Shown here in pieces: positions 34,327 through 42,462 of a stretch of DNA of 64,000 bases. Each line of letters opens with the position of its first letter. Position 1 is the first letter of the stretch. The stretch comes from SIG424 sp045546695 (lineage in GTDB: Bacteria > Bacillota > Clostridia > UBA1212 > UBA1255), in NCBI GenBank assembly GCA_045546695.1, contig JAZQDE010000049.1, forward strand, positions 47,617 to 111,616, given 5' to 3'. A program made the position numbers and the translations under genes. The notes under the pieces were generated by a model that was not told the DNA's origin, did not search any database, and saw only the letters and a program-made list of their open reading frames with translations.

Positions 34327-34353
34327 AAAGCACGCCTGACGACGTGCTTTTTC
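34327..34353 (+). terminator. Terminator of nuclease-like copy 2
   Basis: Stem AAAGCACG / CGTGCTTT followed by T-rich sequence, 53 bases after the stop. Confidence 0.8.
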
Positions 34354-34474
34354 TATATCATGAGGCCTCTCTCCTTTTTTCACAGGCGTTTTTTGAAGCA
34401 ACTACTAATTCTGTTGAAAAAAACAGGAGGTGGCGTAAAAGCTGAAAAGAATGACTATAGAGGGTTGTCAAGGC

Positions 34475-34507
34475 AAAAAAAGGGGCTTATCTATGAAGAT
34501 AAGCCCC
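34475..34507 (-). terminator. Terminator of the 36019-34526 lipoprotein gene
   Basis: Stem GGGGCTTATC / GATAAGCCCC followed by seven T on the minus strand. Confidence 0.9.
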
Positions 34508-34525
34508 GACGTAGCAAGTATGCTA

Positions 34526-36019
34526 TTAGTTGTTCTTTATTGAGATGTCGTCAACAAAAATACTGTGTGATCTGCCACCAAAGCCAAAAGTCTTGGTTGC
34601 GGAAATCAGAGCACTATCTGTCTTTGCAACCTCAGCACCTGATGCATCGCAAATAGATGCGGTGCGGTAGTAACGCTCGTTGTATGCCGCAGCTGTAGCC
34701 GGAAGGAGGCCTGCGTCAGCGTATTTAATTGTAGCAATCAAAGTGTCATTAGCTTTGAAAACAACACTGCCCGTGCCATCATCAACAACAGTAATTGTTG
34801 CATAATCAGTAGAGAAATTAATACCTGTGTCAACTTCATAAGAGATAAATCCGAGTTTGTTGTCTGCGCCGAATGTTACAACGTAAATCTCAACAACACC
34901 GCCCTGTTTGAATGAAAAACCGATACCACTGTTGCCAACAAGAGAACTTGCGCCATCAGCTCTGAGGCCATTTGTCTCGTAGAAGTTACTGGACTCGTTG
35001 TTCTCGTAGCCATAGTTAATAATGAAGCCGCCAAAGTCTTTTGCAGTATTGTCAGTTTTGAGTTTGAAGTTCAGAGTGTAAGCAGTACCCTCTTTTGCGC
35101 GTTCTAAATAAGCAAGAGCATCAAATACAAGGTTTGCAACCATGTTATCACCTTGAGAAGTCAGATTTGACTTATTTGCACCAATTGAAATCTTGAAGAT
35201 GTCGTCAAGGCCTGAACCGGCGAGATTCGCAAACAGACTGTCAAAGTAATCATCAAATGTTTCTGTGTATTCTGTGAACTTGTCAACTGTGTCAGGAATG
35301 CTCTCAACTTTGTCTGACGGAGGTGCATCTGCAACGAGAACGTCACCATATATTTCTTCGTATGCAGCGTCATATGTTGCAGCATCTTCTACAGACTTGA
35401 ATGCGCCCATGTATGCAACGTAAAAGTTCTTGCCTGTATTTGTAACGCAAGGGAGTCTCATAGATGTAAACTCAGTGCCTGCGCCATGGAAAGCCTCAGC
35501 AAAATTCAGTGTAAGAACATGCCAGTCACCATCTTCTTCAAGAGTCGGATGTATCCACCAGCCAGCCTCGGGAGATGGGCCACCACCTGTTGTTATTGCA
35601 TAAAAATGGTTACCTGCACTAACACTTGTGCCGTAGCCTGTCTTATATTTAAGAACATAAACAGGATAATCTTCCGCATTCACAGTCTCCATAAACGGAA
35701 CTGAGAAATAAACATCGCCTGTACCTGTAGTAACTGTCAGGAACGGATCATTGCCATCGATAAAACCTTCGCATGCATTAAAGCTGCAGTAGGACTCATC
35801 ATATTCGTCAAAGTTTGTGATAATAGCGTCAACAAGTCCGGGAGCGATTGTCGGCTTCGGAACAGGTGTCGCTGTAGGTTCGGGAGTAGCCGTAGGTGCT
35901 GCTGTAGCTGCATTCGTAGGAGCTGCTGTAGGATCAGTCTTGCCTGTATCCTCACCACAACCAACGAACATTACTGCCACGAGACAAATTGCGATCATTG
36001 TGAACAGAAATTTCTTCAT
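34526..36019 (-). CDS. Large lipoprotein with Pro/Thr linker, possible carbohydrate-binding
   Basis: 497 residues. Lipobox VGC at about residue 20, then a Pro/Thr/Ala linker with repeated TAAPT and ATPEPTATP units. Two beta-rich regions follow (~70-225 and ~260-497). The C-terminal part resembles a concanavalin-like sandwich (YTLNFKLKTDN, GFGGRSHSIFVDDISIKNN). No catalytic residues recognised. The linker matches those of the 9568, 49367 and 58094 proteins, so they probably belong to the same surface-exposed set. Monocistronic with clear promoter and terminator. Confidence 0.65.
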   Translation of the reverse strand: MKKFLFTMIAICLVAVMFVGCGEDTGKTDPTAAPTNAATAAPTATPEPTATPVPKPTIAPGLVDAIITNFDEYDESYCSFNACEGFIDGNDPFLTVTTGTGDVYFSVPFMETVNAEDYPVYVLKYKTGYGTSVSAGNHFYAITTGGGPSPEAGWWIHPTLEEDGDWHVLTLNFAEAFHGAGTEFTSMRLPCVTNTGKNFYVAYMGAFKSVEDAATYDAAYEEIYGDVLVADAPPSDKVESIPDTVDKFTEYTETFDDYFDSLFANLAGSGLDDIFKISIGANKSNLTSQGDNMVANLVFDALAYLERAKEGTAYTLNFKLKTDNTAKDFGGFIINYGYENNESSNFYETNGLRADGASSLVGNSGIGFSFKQGGVVEIYVVTFGADNKLGFISYEVDTGINFSTDYATITVVDDGTGSVVFKANDTLIATIKYADAGLLPATAAAYNERYYRTASICDASGAEVAKTDSALISATKTFGFGGRSHSIFVDDISIKNN

Positions 36020-36047
36020 AAATTAAAACCCTTTCGTTTTTTCAATG

Positions 36048-36076
36048 ATTATAATATCCCATTAACAAAAAATCAA
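36048..36076 (-). promoter_or_regulatory. Sigma-A promoter of the 36019 lipoprotein gene
   Basis: TTGATT, 17 bases, perfect TATAAT on the minus strand, about 30 bases upstream of the ATG. Confidence 0.8.
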
Positions 36077-36132
36077 CAAAATAAATAAAAAAAATTCATG
36101 TTTTTATAAAAAAACCACCTTCTTACCAAGTA

Positions 36133-36161
36133 TTGTAAAACAAAAACGTATGTGTTAGAAT
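36133..36161 (+). promoter_or_regulatory. Candidate promoter of small-ORF locus
   Basis: TTGTAA, 17 bases, TAGAAT, then GGAGGGG and an ATG at 36188. It drives nothing larger than the short frames described next. Confidence 0.5.
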
Positions 36162-36187
36162 GTCCCTTATTTTTTGGAGGGGCGTCG

Positions 36188-36220
36188 ATGGCAACAGAGG
36201 TGAAAAATGCAATTAAGTAG
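36188..36220 (+). CDS. Possible 10-residue leader peptide
   Basis: ATG with a strong GGAGGGG ribosome site 7 bases upstream encodes MATEVKNAIK and stops. It overlaps the 57-codon frame that starts at 36207 in another frame. It could be a leader peptide, or the two frames together could be a frameshifted remnant of one gene. Confidence 0.3.
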   Translation: MATEVKNAIK

Positions 36221-36380
36221 CCTGGAAATTTCTCAGTTTATTGAGGAATTCAGTCTTCATATGCGAAAATTAGAAATAGAACGTAAAAACGCATTGAAAT
36301 TCATGTTTCGCTGTTTTATTGAGCCAGATGTCAGTTCCTGCAGGAACAATTATATTACACACAAAAAACGGCGTGTTTAA
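36207..36380 (+). CDS. Possible small basic protein (57 residues)
   Basis: Begins MQLSSLEISQFIEEF and is helical and basic (HMRKLEIERKNALKF), ending KKRRV. AGAGGTG lies 5-6 bases upstream of the ATG. The last codons overlap the dapB terminator on the other strand. The composition resembles the N-terminal helical domain of recombinases or integrases, but it is too short to name. It may be a remnant. Confidence 0.35.
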   Translation: MQLSSLEISQFIEEFSLHMRKLEIERKNALKFMFRCFIEPDVSSCRNNYITHKKRRV

Positions 36381-36392
36381 AATCACGCCGTT
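36363..36392 (-). terminator. Terminator after dapB
   Basis: Stem AACGGCGTG / CACGCCGTT followed by six T on the minus strand. Confidence 0.9.
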
Positions 36393-36411
36393 AAAATTTT
36401 TCCTTATAGAA

Positions 36412-37182
36412 TCAGCTGAGCATTGACTCCATGTTGTAGCTACCGGCCGGCTTGTCCGCCAGATAAACAGCTGCGCGGATTGCGCCATTTGCAAAAACGC
36501 ATCTCGACATCGCCTTGTGAGACAGCTCGATTACTTCATTTTCACCGGCAAAAATAACGTCGTGGTCGCCGATAATATTGCCACCGCGGACACTGCTGAT
36601 ACCAATTTCTGTCTTGGCACGCTTTGCGCTGCGTGGATGACGGTCATATATGTATTCGTACTTGTCGTCATTGGCTTCATTTACAGCATCTGCCAGTGCC
36701 AGAGCCGTACCACTCGGAGCATCAAGCTTCTTGTTGTGGTGCTTTTCTACAATCTCAACGTCAAAAGATTCGCCGAGCAGAAGCGATGCGCGACGCACAA
36801 GGTCCTTTAAAACACAAATGCCAATAGAATAATTTGCCGCATAGAAAAGCGGAATCTGCTTGCTTGCTTCCTGCATAAAAAGCTTGTCCTCTGCCGTAAT
36901 GCCTGTCGTAGCAACAACAATCGGTGTTGAGCGGCTGATTGCAAACTCAATAATTGACCTTACAACTGAAAAATGTGAAAAGTCGATTATACAATCAACT
37001 GACATATCAGCAGGTACGTCAGAAGCAGAAGCAAAGACAGGATACGGATTTGAAACCGTATCCACAACGTCTATACCATAAACAACAGTGCAGTCATACT
37101 GCCCTTCGGCGTCACCCAGAATAAGGTTTGATATAGCCTGCCCCATTCTGCCGTTACAACCATTAATTGCAATTCTTGTCAT
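36412..37182 (-). CDS. dapB: 4-hydroxy-tetrahydrodipicolinate reductase
   Basis: 256 residues. NAD(P)-binding INGCNGRMGQAI at the N-terminus, the VVATTG segment and the diagnostic EKHHNKKLDAPSGTAL motif. Second step after DapA in diaminopimelate/lysine synthesis. The start follows the dapA stop by one base; a strong terminator closes the asd-dapA-dapB unit. Confidence 0.95.
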   Translation of the reverse strand: MTRIAINGCNGRMGQAISNLILGDAEGQYDCTVVYGIDVVDTVSNPYPVFASASDVPADMSVDCIIDFSHFSVVRSIIEFAISRSTPIVVATTGITAEDKLFMQEASKQIPLFYAANYSIGICVLKDLVRRASLLLGESFDVEIVEKHHNKKLDAPSGTALALADAVNEANDDKYEYIYDRHPRSAKRAKTEIGISSVRGGNIIGDHDVIFAGENEVIELSHKAMSRCVFANGAIRAAVYLADKPAGSYNMESMLS

Positions 37183-37183
37183 A

Positions 37184-38077
37184 TTACTTCACCACTATAC
37201 CAAAATCTTCCATAGCCTTTGCAAGAGCTGCCCTTCCGGCATCTGAGATGTCAACAAGTGGCATTCTTACGTGACCACATTCAAAGCCCATAAGACTTAC
37301 AGCAGCCTTAACAGGAATCGGGTTAACATCTGAGAAGAGCGCGTTAACGAGCGGAAGAACGTCTGTCTGCATTTTCCAGCACTTTTCAGCGTCGCCATCA
37401 AAATATGCCTGACACAAATTATGTGTGTATTCAGGAGCAACGTTTGCGAGCACTGAGATAACACCTGAGCCACCTGCGCCGAGCAGGAAAGCTATCTGGC
37501 CATCTTCACCGGAGTAAATATTGATGTTGTCGCCACAAAGACGTTTAACCTCAGGAACCTGAAGGAGATTGCACTCTTTAATAGCATTGATATTGTCAAG
37601 CTTTGCCAGCTCAGCAATCGTAGCAGGCGCGAGATTCACACCTGTACGGCCCGGCACGTTGTAAAGAACAATCGGAATATTAACACTGTTTGCAATAGCT
37701 GTAAAATGAGCTACAAGGCCGCGCTGAGATGTTTTATTGTAGTAAGGTGTTACTGACAACAAAGCGTCCGCACCGAGCTTTTCAGCAGCTTTGCTGAGCT
37801 TGATTGCGTGAACAGTATCATTACTGCCTGTGCCTGCAACAACCGGCACACGACCGGCAACTTTCTTTACTGCATACTCAATAACAGCAAGATGCTCGTC
37901 GTCGGGCATAGAGGAAGCCTCGCCCGTTGTGCCGCAAATAACAATAGCGTCTGTTTTATTCTCAATCTGGAAATCAATTAATTTTCCAAGCATATCGTAA
38001 TCAACTTTTTCAGCATTATCACCCATCATGGGTGTTACGATTGCAACGCCGGAGCCTGTGAAAATTTTCTTTTTCAT
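37184..38077 (-). CDS. dapA: 4-hydroxy-tetrahydrodipicolinate synthase
   Basis: 297 residues, TIM-barrel aldolase condensing pyruvate with aspartate semialdehyde. CGTTGEASSM, the catalytic Tyr in YNVPGRTGVN and the Schiff-base Lys in NINAIKECN are present. Feeds meso-DAP to MurE and lysine synthesis. Located between asd and dapB. Confidence 0.95.
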   Translation of the reverse strand: MKKKIFTGSGVAIVTPMMGDNAEKVDYDMLGKLIDFQIENKTDAIVICGTTGEASSMPDDEHLAVIEYAVKKVAGRVPVVAGTGSNDTVHAIKLSKAAEKLGADALLSVTPYYNKTSQRGLVAHFTAIANSVNIPIVLYNVPGRTGVNLAPATIAELAKLDNINAIKECNLLQVPEVKRLCGDNINIYSGEDGQIAFLLGAGGSGVISVLANVAPEYTHNLCQAYFDGDAEKCWKMQTDVLPLVNALFSDVNPIPVKAAVSLMGFECGHVRMPLVDISDAGRAALAKAMEDFGIVVK

Positions 38078-38109
38078 ATTATATTGCCTCCTAAAAAATA
38101 ACTCTGATA

Positions 38110-39192
38110 TCAGTCAATATAGCCTTCTGCACAAAGGAGCTCTGCCATGAGAACTGCGCCGCCGGCTGCACCTCTGAGTGTGTTGTGTGACAGACATACG
38201 AACTTGATATCATACTGTGTATCTGCACGGAGTCTGCCGATGCTGACACCCATGCCACCGTAAAGATCACGGTCAAGCTTTGTCTGAGGTCTGTTATCCT
38301 CGGTAAAATATGTCAGGAACTTCTCAGGTGCACTTGGAAGCTTAAGCTCCTGCGCTCTGCCCTTGTAGTTGTTCCAGATGTCAATAATCTCATCCATAGG
38401 AGGCAATTTGCCTGAAAACTTAGCAAATGCAGCGCCCATGTGGCCGTTTGAACAAGGAACTCTGAGACACTGAGCTGTAAACATCGGTGACTCAGCAGGC
38501 TTGATAACGTTGCCTTCGATTGTACCAAAGAGCTTGAGTGGCTCAATCTCCGACTTCTCTTCTTCGCCGCCAATATATGGAATAACGTTGTCAATCATCT
38601 CAGGCCATGTTTCAAAAGTCTTGCCTGCGCCGGAAATTGCCTGGTAAGTACAAACGAGAACTCTCTCAAGACCGAACTGACGGAGTGGATGAAGAGCCGG
38701 AACGTAGCTCTGGAGTGAGCAGTTTGACTTAACGGCGATGAAACCTCTTTTTGTGCCAAGTCTTGCCTTCTGTGCAGGAATAATAGCTGCGTGTTCAGGG
38801 TTGATTTCCGGAACAATCATCGGAACGTCGGGAGTAAGTCTGTTTGCACTGTTGTTTGAAATAACAGGACATTCGAGCTTTGCATACATCTCTTCAAGAG
38901 CCTTTGTCTCGTCTTTTTTCATGTCAACTGCGCAGAAAACAAAATCTACTTCCTCTGCAATAGCCTTAGCATCAGCGTTGGCATCTTTAATAATCATATT
39001 CTTATATTTTTCCGGTATCGGAGTGGTCATTGCCCATTTTGCGCCTACAGCCTCTTCGTAAGCTTTACCTGCAGAACGGCTGCTCGCTGCGAGCACTTTA
39101 ACATTAAACCACGGGTGATTTTCGAGCAGGAGCATAAATCTCTGTCCTACCATACCTGTCGCACCTATAATACCTACATTGTAATTTTTCAT
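38110..39192 (-). CDS. asd: Aspartate-semialdehyde dehydrogenase
   Basis: 360 residues. N-terminal NADP site VGIIGATGMVGQRF, the catalytic Cys in VKSNCSLQSY, the SGAGKTFETWP segment and the substrate-binding CLRVPCSNGHMG. The length and motif spacing resemble the archaeal/fungal-type enzymes rather than the E. coli type. Starts the asd-dapA-dapB unit for diaminopimelate synthesis. Confidence 0.92.
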   Translation of the reverse strand: MKNYNVGIIGATGMVGQRFMLLLENHPWFNVKVLAASSRSAGKAYEEAVGAKWAMTTPIPEKYKNMIIKDANADAKAIAEEVDFVFCAVDMKKDETKALEEMYAKLECPVISNNSANRLTPDVPMIVPEINPEHAAIIPAQKARLGTKRGFIAVKSNCSLQSYVPALHPLRQFGLERVLVCTYQAISGAGKTFETWPEMIDNVIPYIGGEEEKSEIEPLKLFGTIEGNVIKPAESPMFTAQCLRVPCSNGHMGAAFAKFSGKLPPMDEIIDIWNNYKGRAQELKLPSAPEKFLTYFTEDNRPQTKLDRDLYGGMGVSIGRLRADTQYDIKFVCLSHNTLRGAAGGAVLMAELLCAEGYID

Positions 39193-39242
39193 AACTATCC
39201 TCCAAATAATATAAATATATGTACGCTGCCATAAAATGGTTC

Positions 39243-39725
39243 TTATTTATGTTCAGCGGTGACTATACAGAATACCGATATTCCCTCTCCTCTGCCAAAA
39301 GCTGTAAGTCCTTCGCCCGAGGTCGCCGTAATACCAACATTTTCCGGTGAAAAGCCCTCAATCCTCCGGGCAACAGATTGCCTTATACTGTCAATATAAC
39401 CCGAAAGATGCGGTCTTTTGCACTCAACAGTGAATGAAACGTGCACGAGCTTCATTCCCTTTTCTTGCAAATCCTGAAGTGCCAGACTCAGATATTCCGA
39501 AGAATCTGTAATGCCGTTTTTGCACATTTCGTCAGCAATCTTACCTAAAATATTCCTGCAGGTGATTCCTGACACAGCGTTAGTCAGTGCGTGAAAAAGC
39601 ACGTCGCCGTCGCTGTTTGCCTCGCAATAATATGTAGCGTCTTCAATCTTCACGCCGCCTAAAATCAATGGCTTTTGCGTGCCTTGCGTAAGTCTGTGTG
39701 AATCTTGTCCTATTGCACATAACAT
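39243..39725 (-). CDS. ispF: 2-C-methyl-D-erythritol 2,4-cyclodiphosphate synthase
   Basis: 160 residues, MEP isoprenoid pathway. Metal ligands in the DxH motif (GQDSHRL) and the His of DVLFHALTNAVSG are present; the C-terminus has TATSGEGLTAFGRGEG. The usual GDIG..FPD loop is replaced by RNILGKI, so it is a divergent member. No ispD lies next to it. Confidence 0.88.
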   Translation of the reverse strand: MLCAIGQDSHRLTQGTQKPLILGGVKIEDATYYCEANSDGDVLFHALTNAVSGITCRNILGKIADEMCKNGITDSSEYLSLALQDLQEKGMKLVHVSFTVECKRPHLSGYIDSIRQSVARRIEGFSPENVGITATSGEGLTAFGRGEGISVFCIVTAEHK

Positions 39726-39750
39726 ATTTTACAAGCCTTCTTAACTGAAA

Positions 39751-40200
39751 TCATTTGGTCCCGGTAGAGCCGAAACCTCCGCCCCTATTTTCACCTATAT
39801 TTGCAACGCTGTCAACAATTTTGAATGCGGCCATGGGCACTTTTTGTAAAACAAATTGTGCAACGCGGTCGCCTTTGACAATCTTGCAAATCTCGGTCGC
39901 GGACGTGTTTGTCATTATAACACAAATTTCATCACGATAACCGGAATCAATTGTGCCTGGGCTGTTTGATACGCGAAGCGGTGTTTTATAAGACAGACCG
40001 CTTCTGGGGCGAACCTGAATCTCATAACCTTCCGGAATCGCAACCTTAAGACCTGTCGGTATAAGGACTGTCTGGCCCGGCATTACGTCAATATCTTTAG
40101 TGCTCCTGACGTCCATGCCTGCATCGCCCGGTTTGGAGTATGCAGGGAGCTGAACGTCGGGAGATACTAATTCAACGCAAATCTCAACTTCTTCGTACAT
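39751..40200 (-). CDS. dut: dUTP diphosphatase
   Basis: 149 residues, trimeric dUTPase. All five motifs are seen: PGDAGMDVRS, QVRPRSGLSYK, NSPGTIDSGYRDEI, KGDRVAQFVLQK and the C-terminal GGGFGSTG. Keeps dUTP low and so complements the two uracil-DNA glycosylases elsewhere in the window. Confidence 0.95.
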   Translation of the reverse strand: MYEEVEICVELVSPDVQLPAYSKPGDAGMDVRSTKDIDVMPGQTVLIPTGLKVAIPEGYEIQVRPRSGLSYKTPLRVSNSPGTIDSGYRDEICVIMTNTSATEICKIVKGDRVAQFVLQKVPMAAFKIVDSVANIGENRGGGFGSTGTK

Positions 40201-40209
40201 ATTAGCTCC

Positions 40210-41496
40210 TTATTTTTTAGGAATCAATTTCTCTGTCATGCCCATATATGGTCTGAGCTTTTCAGGAATATTGATGCTGCCGTCTTCGTTGTAGTTGTTT
40301 TCAAGGAATGCAATAAGCATACGAGGTGGTGCAACTACTGTGTTATTAAGTGTATGAGCAAAATAATTGCCATTTTCACCCTTGATTCTGATGCCGAGTC
40401 TGCGGCTCTGAGCATCTGTAAGATTTGAGCAAGAACCAACCTCGAAGTATTTCTTCTGGCGTGGGCTCCATGCTTCTACGTCAACAGACTTGGACTTAAG
40501 GTCCGCAAGGTCTCCTGAGCAGCACTCAAGTGTACGTACAGGAATATCCAGATCACGGAAAAGTTCTACTGTGTATGACCACATTTTTTCATACCAGTCG
40601 TAGCTCTCTTCAGGCTCGCATACAACAATCATTTCCTGCTTTTCAAACTGGTGAATTCTGTAAACACCGCGCTCTTCGATGCCGTGTGCGCCTTTTTCCT
40701 TACGGAAGCATGGTGAATATGATGTCATAGTGTATGGCAGGTCTGCTTTTTTGAGAATCTCGTCTTTGAACTTGCCGATCATTGAGTGTTCTGAAGTACC
40801 GATGAGATAAAGGTCCTCGCCTTCGATCTTGTACATCATAGCGTCCATTTCCTCAAAGCTCATAACGCCTGTAACGACTTCGCTTCTGATCATGTAAGGC
40901 GGAATGCAATAAACAAAGCCTTTGCCGATCATGAAGTCTCTTGCGTATGCAAGTACTGCTGAGTGAAGTCTTGCGATATCACCCATTAAATAGTAAAAAC
41001 CATTACCTGCTACTTTGCGTGCAGCGTTAAGGTCGATGCCGCAAAAACGCTCCATAATGTCTGAGTGATAAGGAATCTCGTACTCGGGAACAACGGGCTC
41101 GCCGTACTTTTTAACCTCGACGTTTTCTGAATCATCTTTGCCGATCGGCACTGAATCATGGAGAAAATTAGGAATCTTCATCATGCGTTCTTTGATAGCA
41201 GCTGCATAATCAGCCTCCTGCTGCTCGATATCAAGAAGTTCCTTGTTAATCTCGGCAACTCTTGCCTTCATAGCGTTTGCCTCGTCTTTTTTGCCCTCAC
41301 GCATGAGCATACCAATCTTCTGGCTGATCTCATTTTTCTCTTTGCGGGCGTCGTTGCCTCGTGCAATCGCCTGTCTGTTTTTAACATCGAGGTCAAGCAC
41401 TTCGTCTACCAGGCAAAGCTTATGATCCTGGAATTTCTTTTTAATATTTTCTCTGACAAAGTCAGGATTTTCACGCAAAATCTTAATATCAATCAT
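40210..41496 (-). CDS. serS: Seryl-tRNA synthetase
   Basis: 428 residues, class II synthetase with the N-terminal coiled-coil arm (KNRQAIARGNDARKEKN...) that contacts the long variable arm of tRNA-Ser. Motif 2 lies in SPCFRKEKGAHGIEERGVYR and motif 3 in NGNYFAHTLNNTVVAPPRML. The stop of the upstream dipeptidase gene overlaps its start as ATGA. Confidence 0.95.
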   Translation of the reverse strand: MIDIKILRENPDFVRENIKKKFQDHKLCLVDEVLDLDVKNRQAIARGNDARKEKNEISQKIGMLMREGKKDEANAMKARVAEINKELLDIEQQEADYAAAIKERMMKIPNFLHDSVPIGKDDSENVEVKKYGEPVVPEYEIPYHSDIMERFCGIDLNAARKVAGNGFYYLMGDIARLHSAVLAYARDFMIGKGFVYCIPPYMIRSEVVTGVMSFEEMDAMMYKIEGEDLYLIGTSEHSMIGKFKDEILKKADLPYTMTSYSPCFRKEKGAHGIEERGVYRIHQFEKQEMIVVCEPEESYDWYEKMWSYTVELFRDLDIPVRTLECCSGDLADLKSKSVDVEAWSPRQKKYFEVGSCSNLTDAQSRRLGIRIKGENGNYFAHTLNNTVVAPPRMLIAFLENNYNEDGSINIPEKLRPYMGMTEKLIPKK

Positions 41497-42446
41497 TTCA
41501 AAACCTCCATAAATACTCTCTCCATATTTTTGTAAGAAATCTTTTCAATCTGTTCGTCTGTATAATTCAAAGCCGCCATGCGGTTGAAAAGTCTGTATAA
41601 ATCTCTGGCGCCGTTGATGCCCTCGGGAGCCAGGTCGATACCGTCAAAGTCAGTGCCTATGCCTATATTGTCGATACCGCCGAGTGATGCGAAATGCTCA
41701 ATGTGCTCAATTACTGTGTCGATTGTCGCACGCTTGCCATCATTTGTAAGGAATGCGTTGTAAAGATTCATTCCTGTTACGCCGCCTTTTTTCATAAGCA
41801 CGCGGAACTGGTCGTCTGTAAGATTCCTGGAATGTCCTGACAGCGCTTTAGCATTTGAATGTGATGCAATAAATGGATTCACAGTCGTTTCAGCAACGTC
41901 GTAGAAGCCTTTTTCTGAAATGTGTGAAACGTCAACAACCATTCCCAAACGGTCCATTTCTTTAACAACCTGTACGCCAAATTCTGTAAGTCCGCCGCGC
42001 TCGTATCCGGGCATCGCCATGCAGTTTGTATCGCTTATCATATAAGGGTGATTCCACGTAAGAGCGATCGCACGCACGCCCATATCAAAGAGCTTTTCAA
42101 CGCCTGAAATCTCAGTGCCGACAGCCTCTCCGCCCTCTATTGCGAGCATCAATTTATGTGAAAAACGTGTATCAAGTAAATCGTTCTTAGTTTTAATAAT
42201 ACCGTACTCAGGATTTTCCTGCGCAATCTCGTTGAAAACCTTGACATACTTGTTGACTTTTATGTCAATATCTTCCTGCGATTTGACTCTGCCGATATCA
42301 GTCCATAGTGCCATTATCTGGGTATAGCCTGCGTACTCGTTTGCCTGCTCAAGATTAAAATGTCTGGGGGCGTTCTTTATATCATCATCCCCGTGCAACG
42401 TCGTGAGTGTGTCACAATGTGCATCAAAAATTCTATATTTATGCAT
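41493..42446 (-). CDS. Membrane-dipeptidase family (M19) peptidase
   Basis: 317 residues from the ATG at 42446, which has AAAGGAAATG upstream. Zinc-site motifs of renal-type dipeptidases: FDAHCDTL, LAIEGGEAVG, LTWNHPY, VVDVSHISE, FIASHSNAKAL and GIGTDFDG. Cytoplasmic because no signal peptide is visible. Likely hydrolyses dipeptides, including D-amino-acid dipeptides. Coupled with serS by a 4-base overlap. Confidence 0.9.
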   Translation of the reverse strand: MHKYRIFDAHCDTLTTLHGDDDIKNAPRHFNLEQANEYAGYTQIMALWTDIGRVKSQEDIDIKVNKYVKVFNEIAQENPEYGIIKTKNDLLDTRFSHKLMLAIEGGEAVGTEISGVEKLFDMGVRAIALTWNHPYMISDTNCMAMPGYERGGLTEFGVQVVKEMDRLGMVVDVSHISEKGFYDVAETTVNPFIASHSNAKALSGHSRNLTDDQFRVLMKKGGVTGMNLYNAFLTNDGKRATIDTVIEHIEHFASLGGIDNIGIGTDFDGIDLAPEGINGARDLYRLFNRMAALNYTDEQIEKISYKNMERVFMEVLK

Positions 42447-42462
42447 CGTATCATTTCCTTTC

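Noticed and set aside
34360..34656. 98-codon plus-strand frame beyond the nuclease-like copy 2
   Set aside because: Runs through the lipoprotein terminator hairpin and into the antisense of that gene; no recognisable domain.
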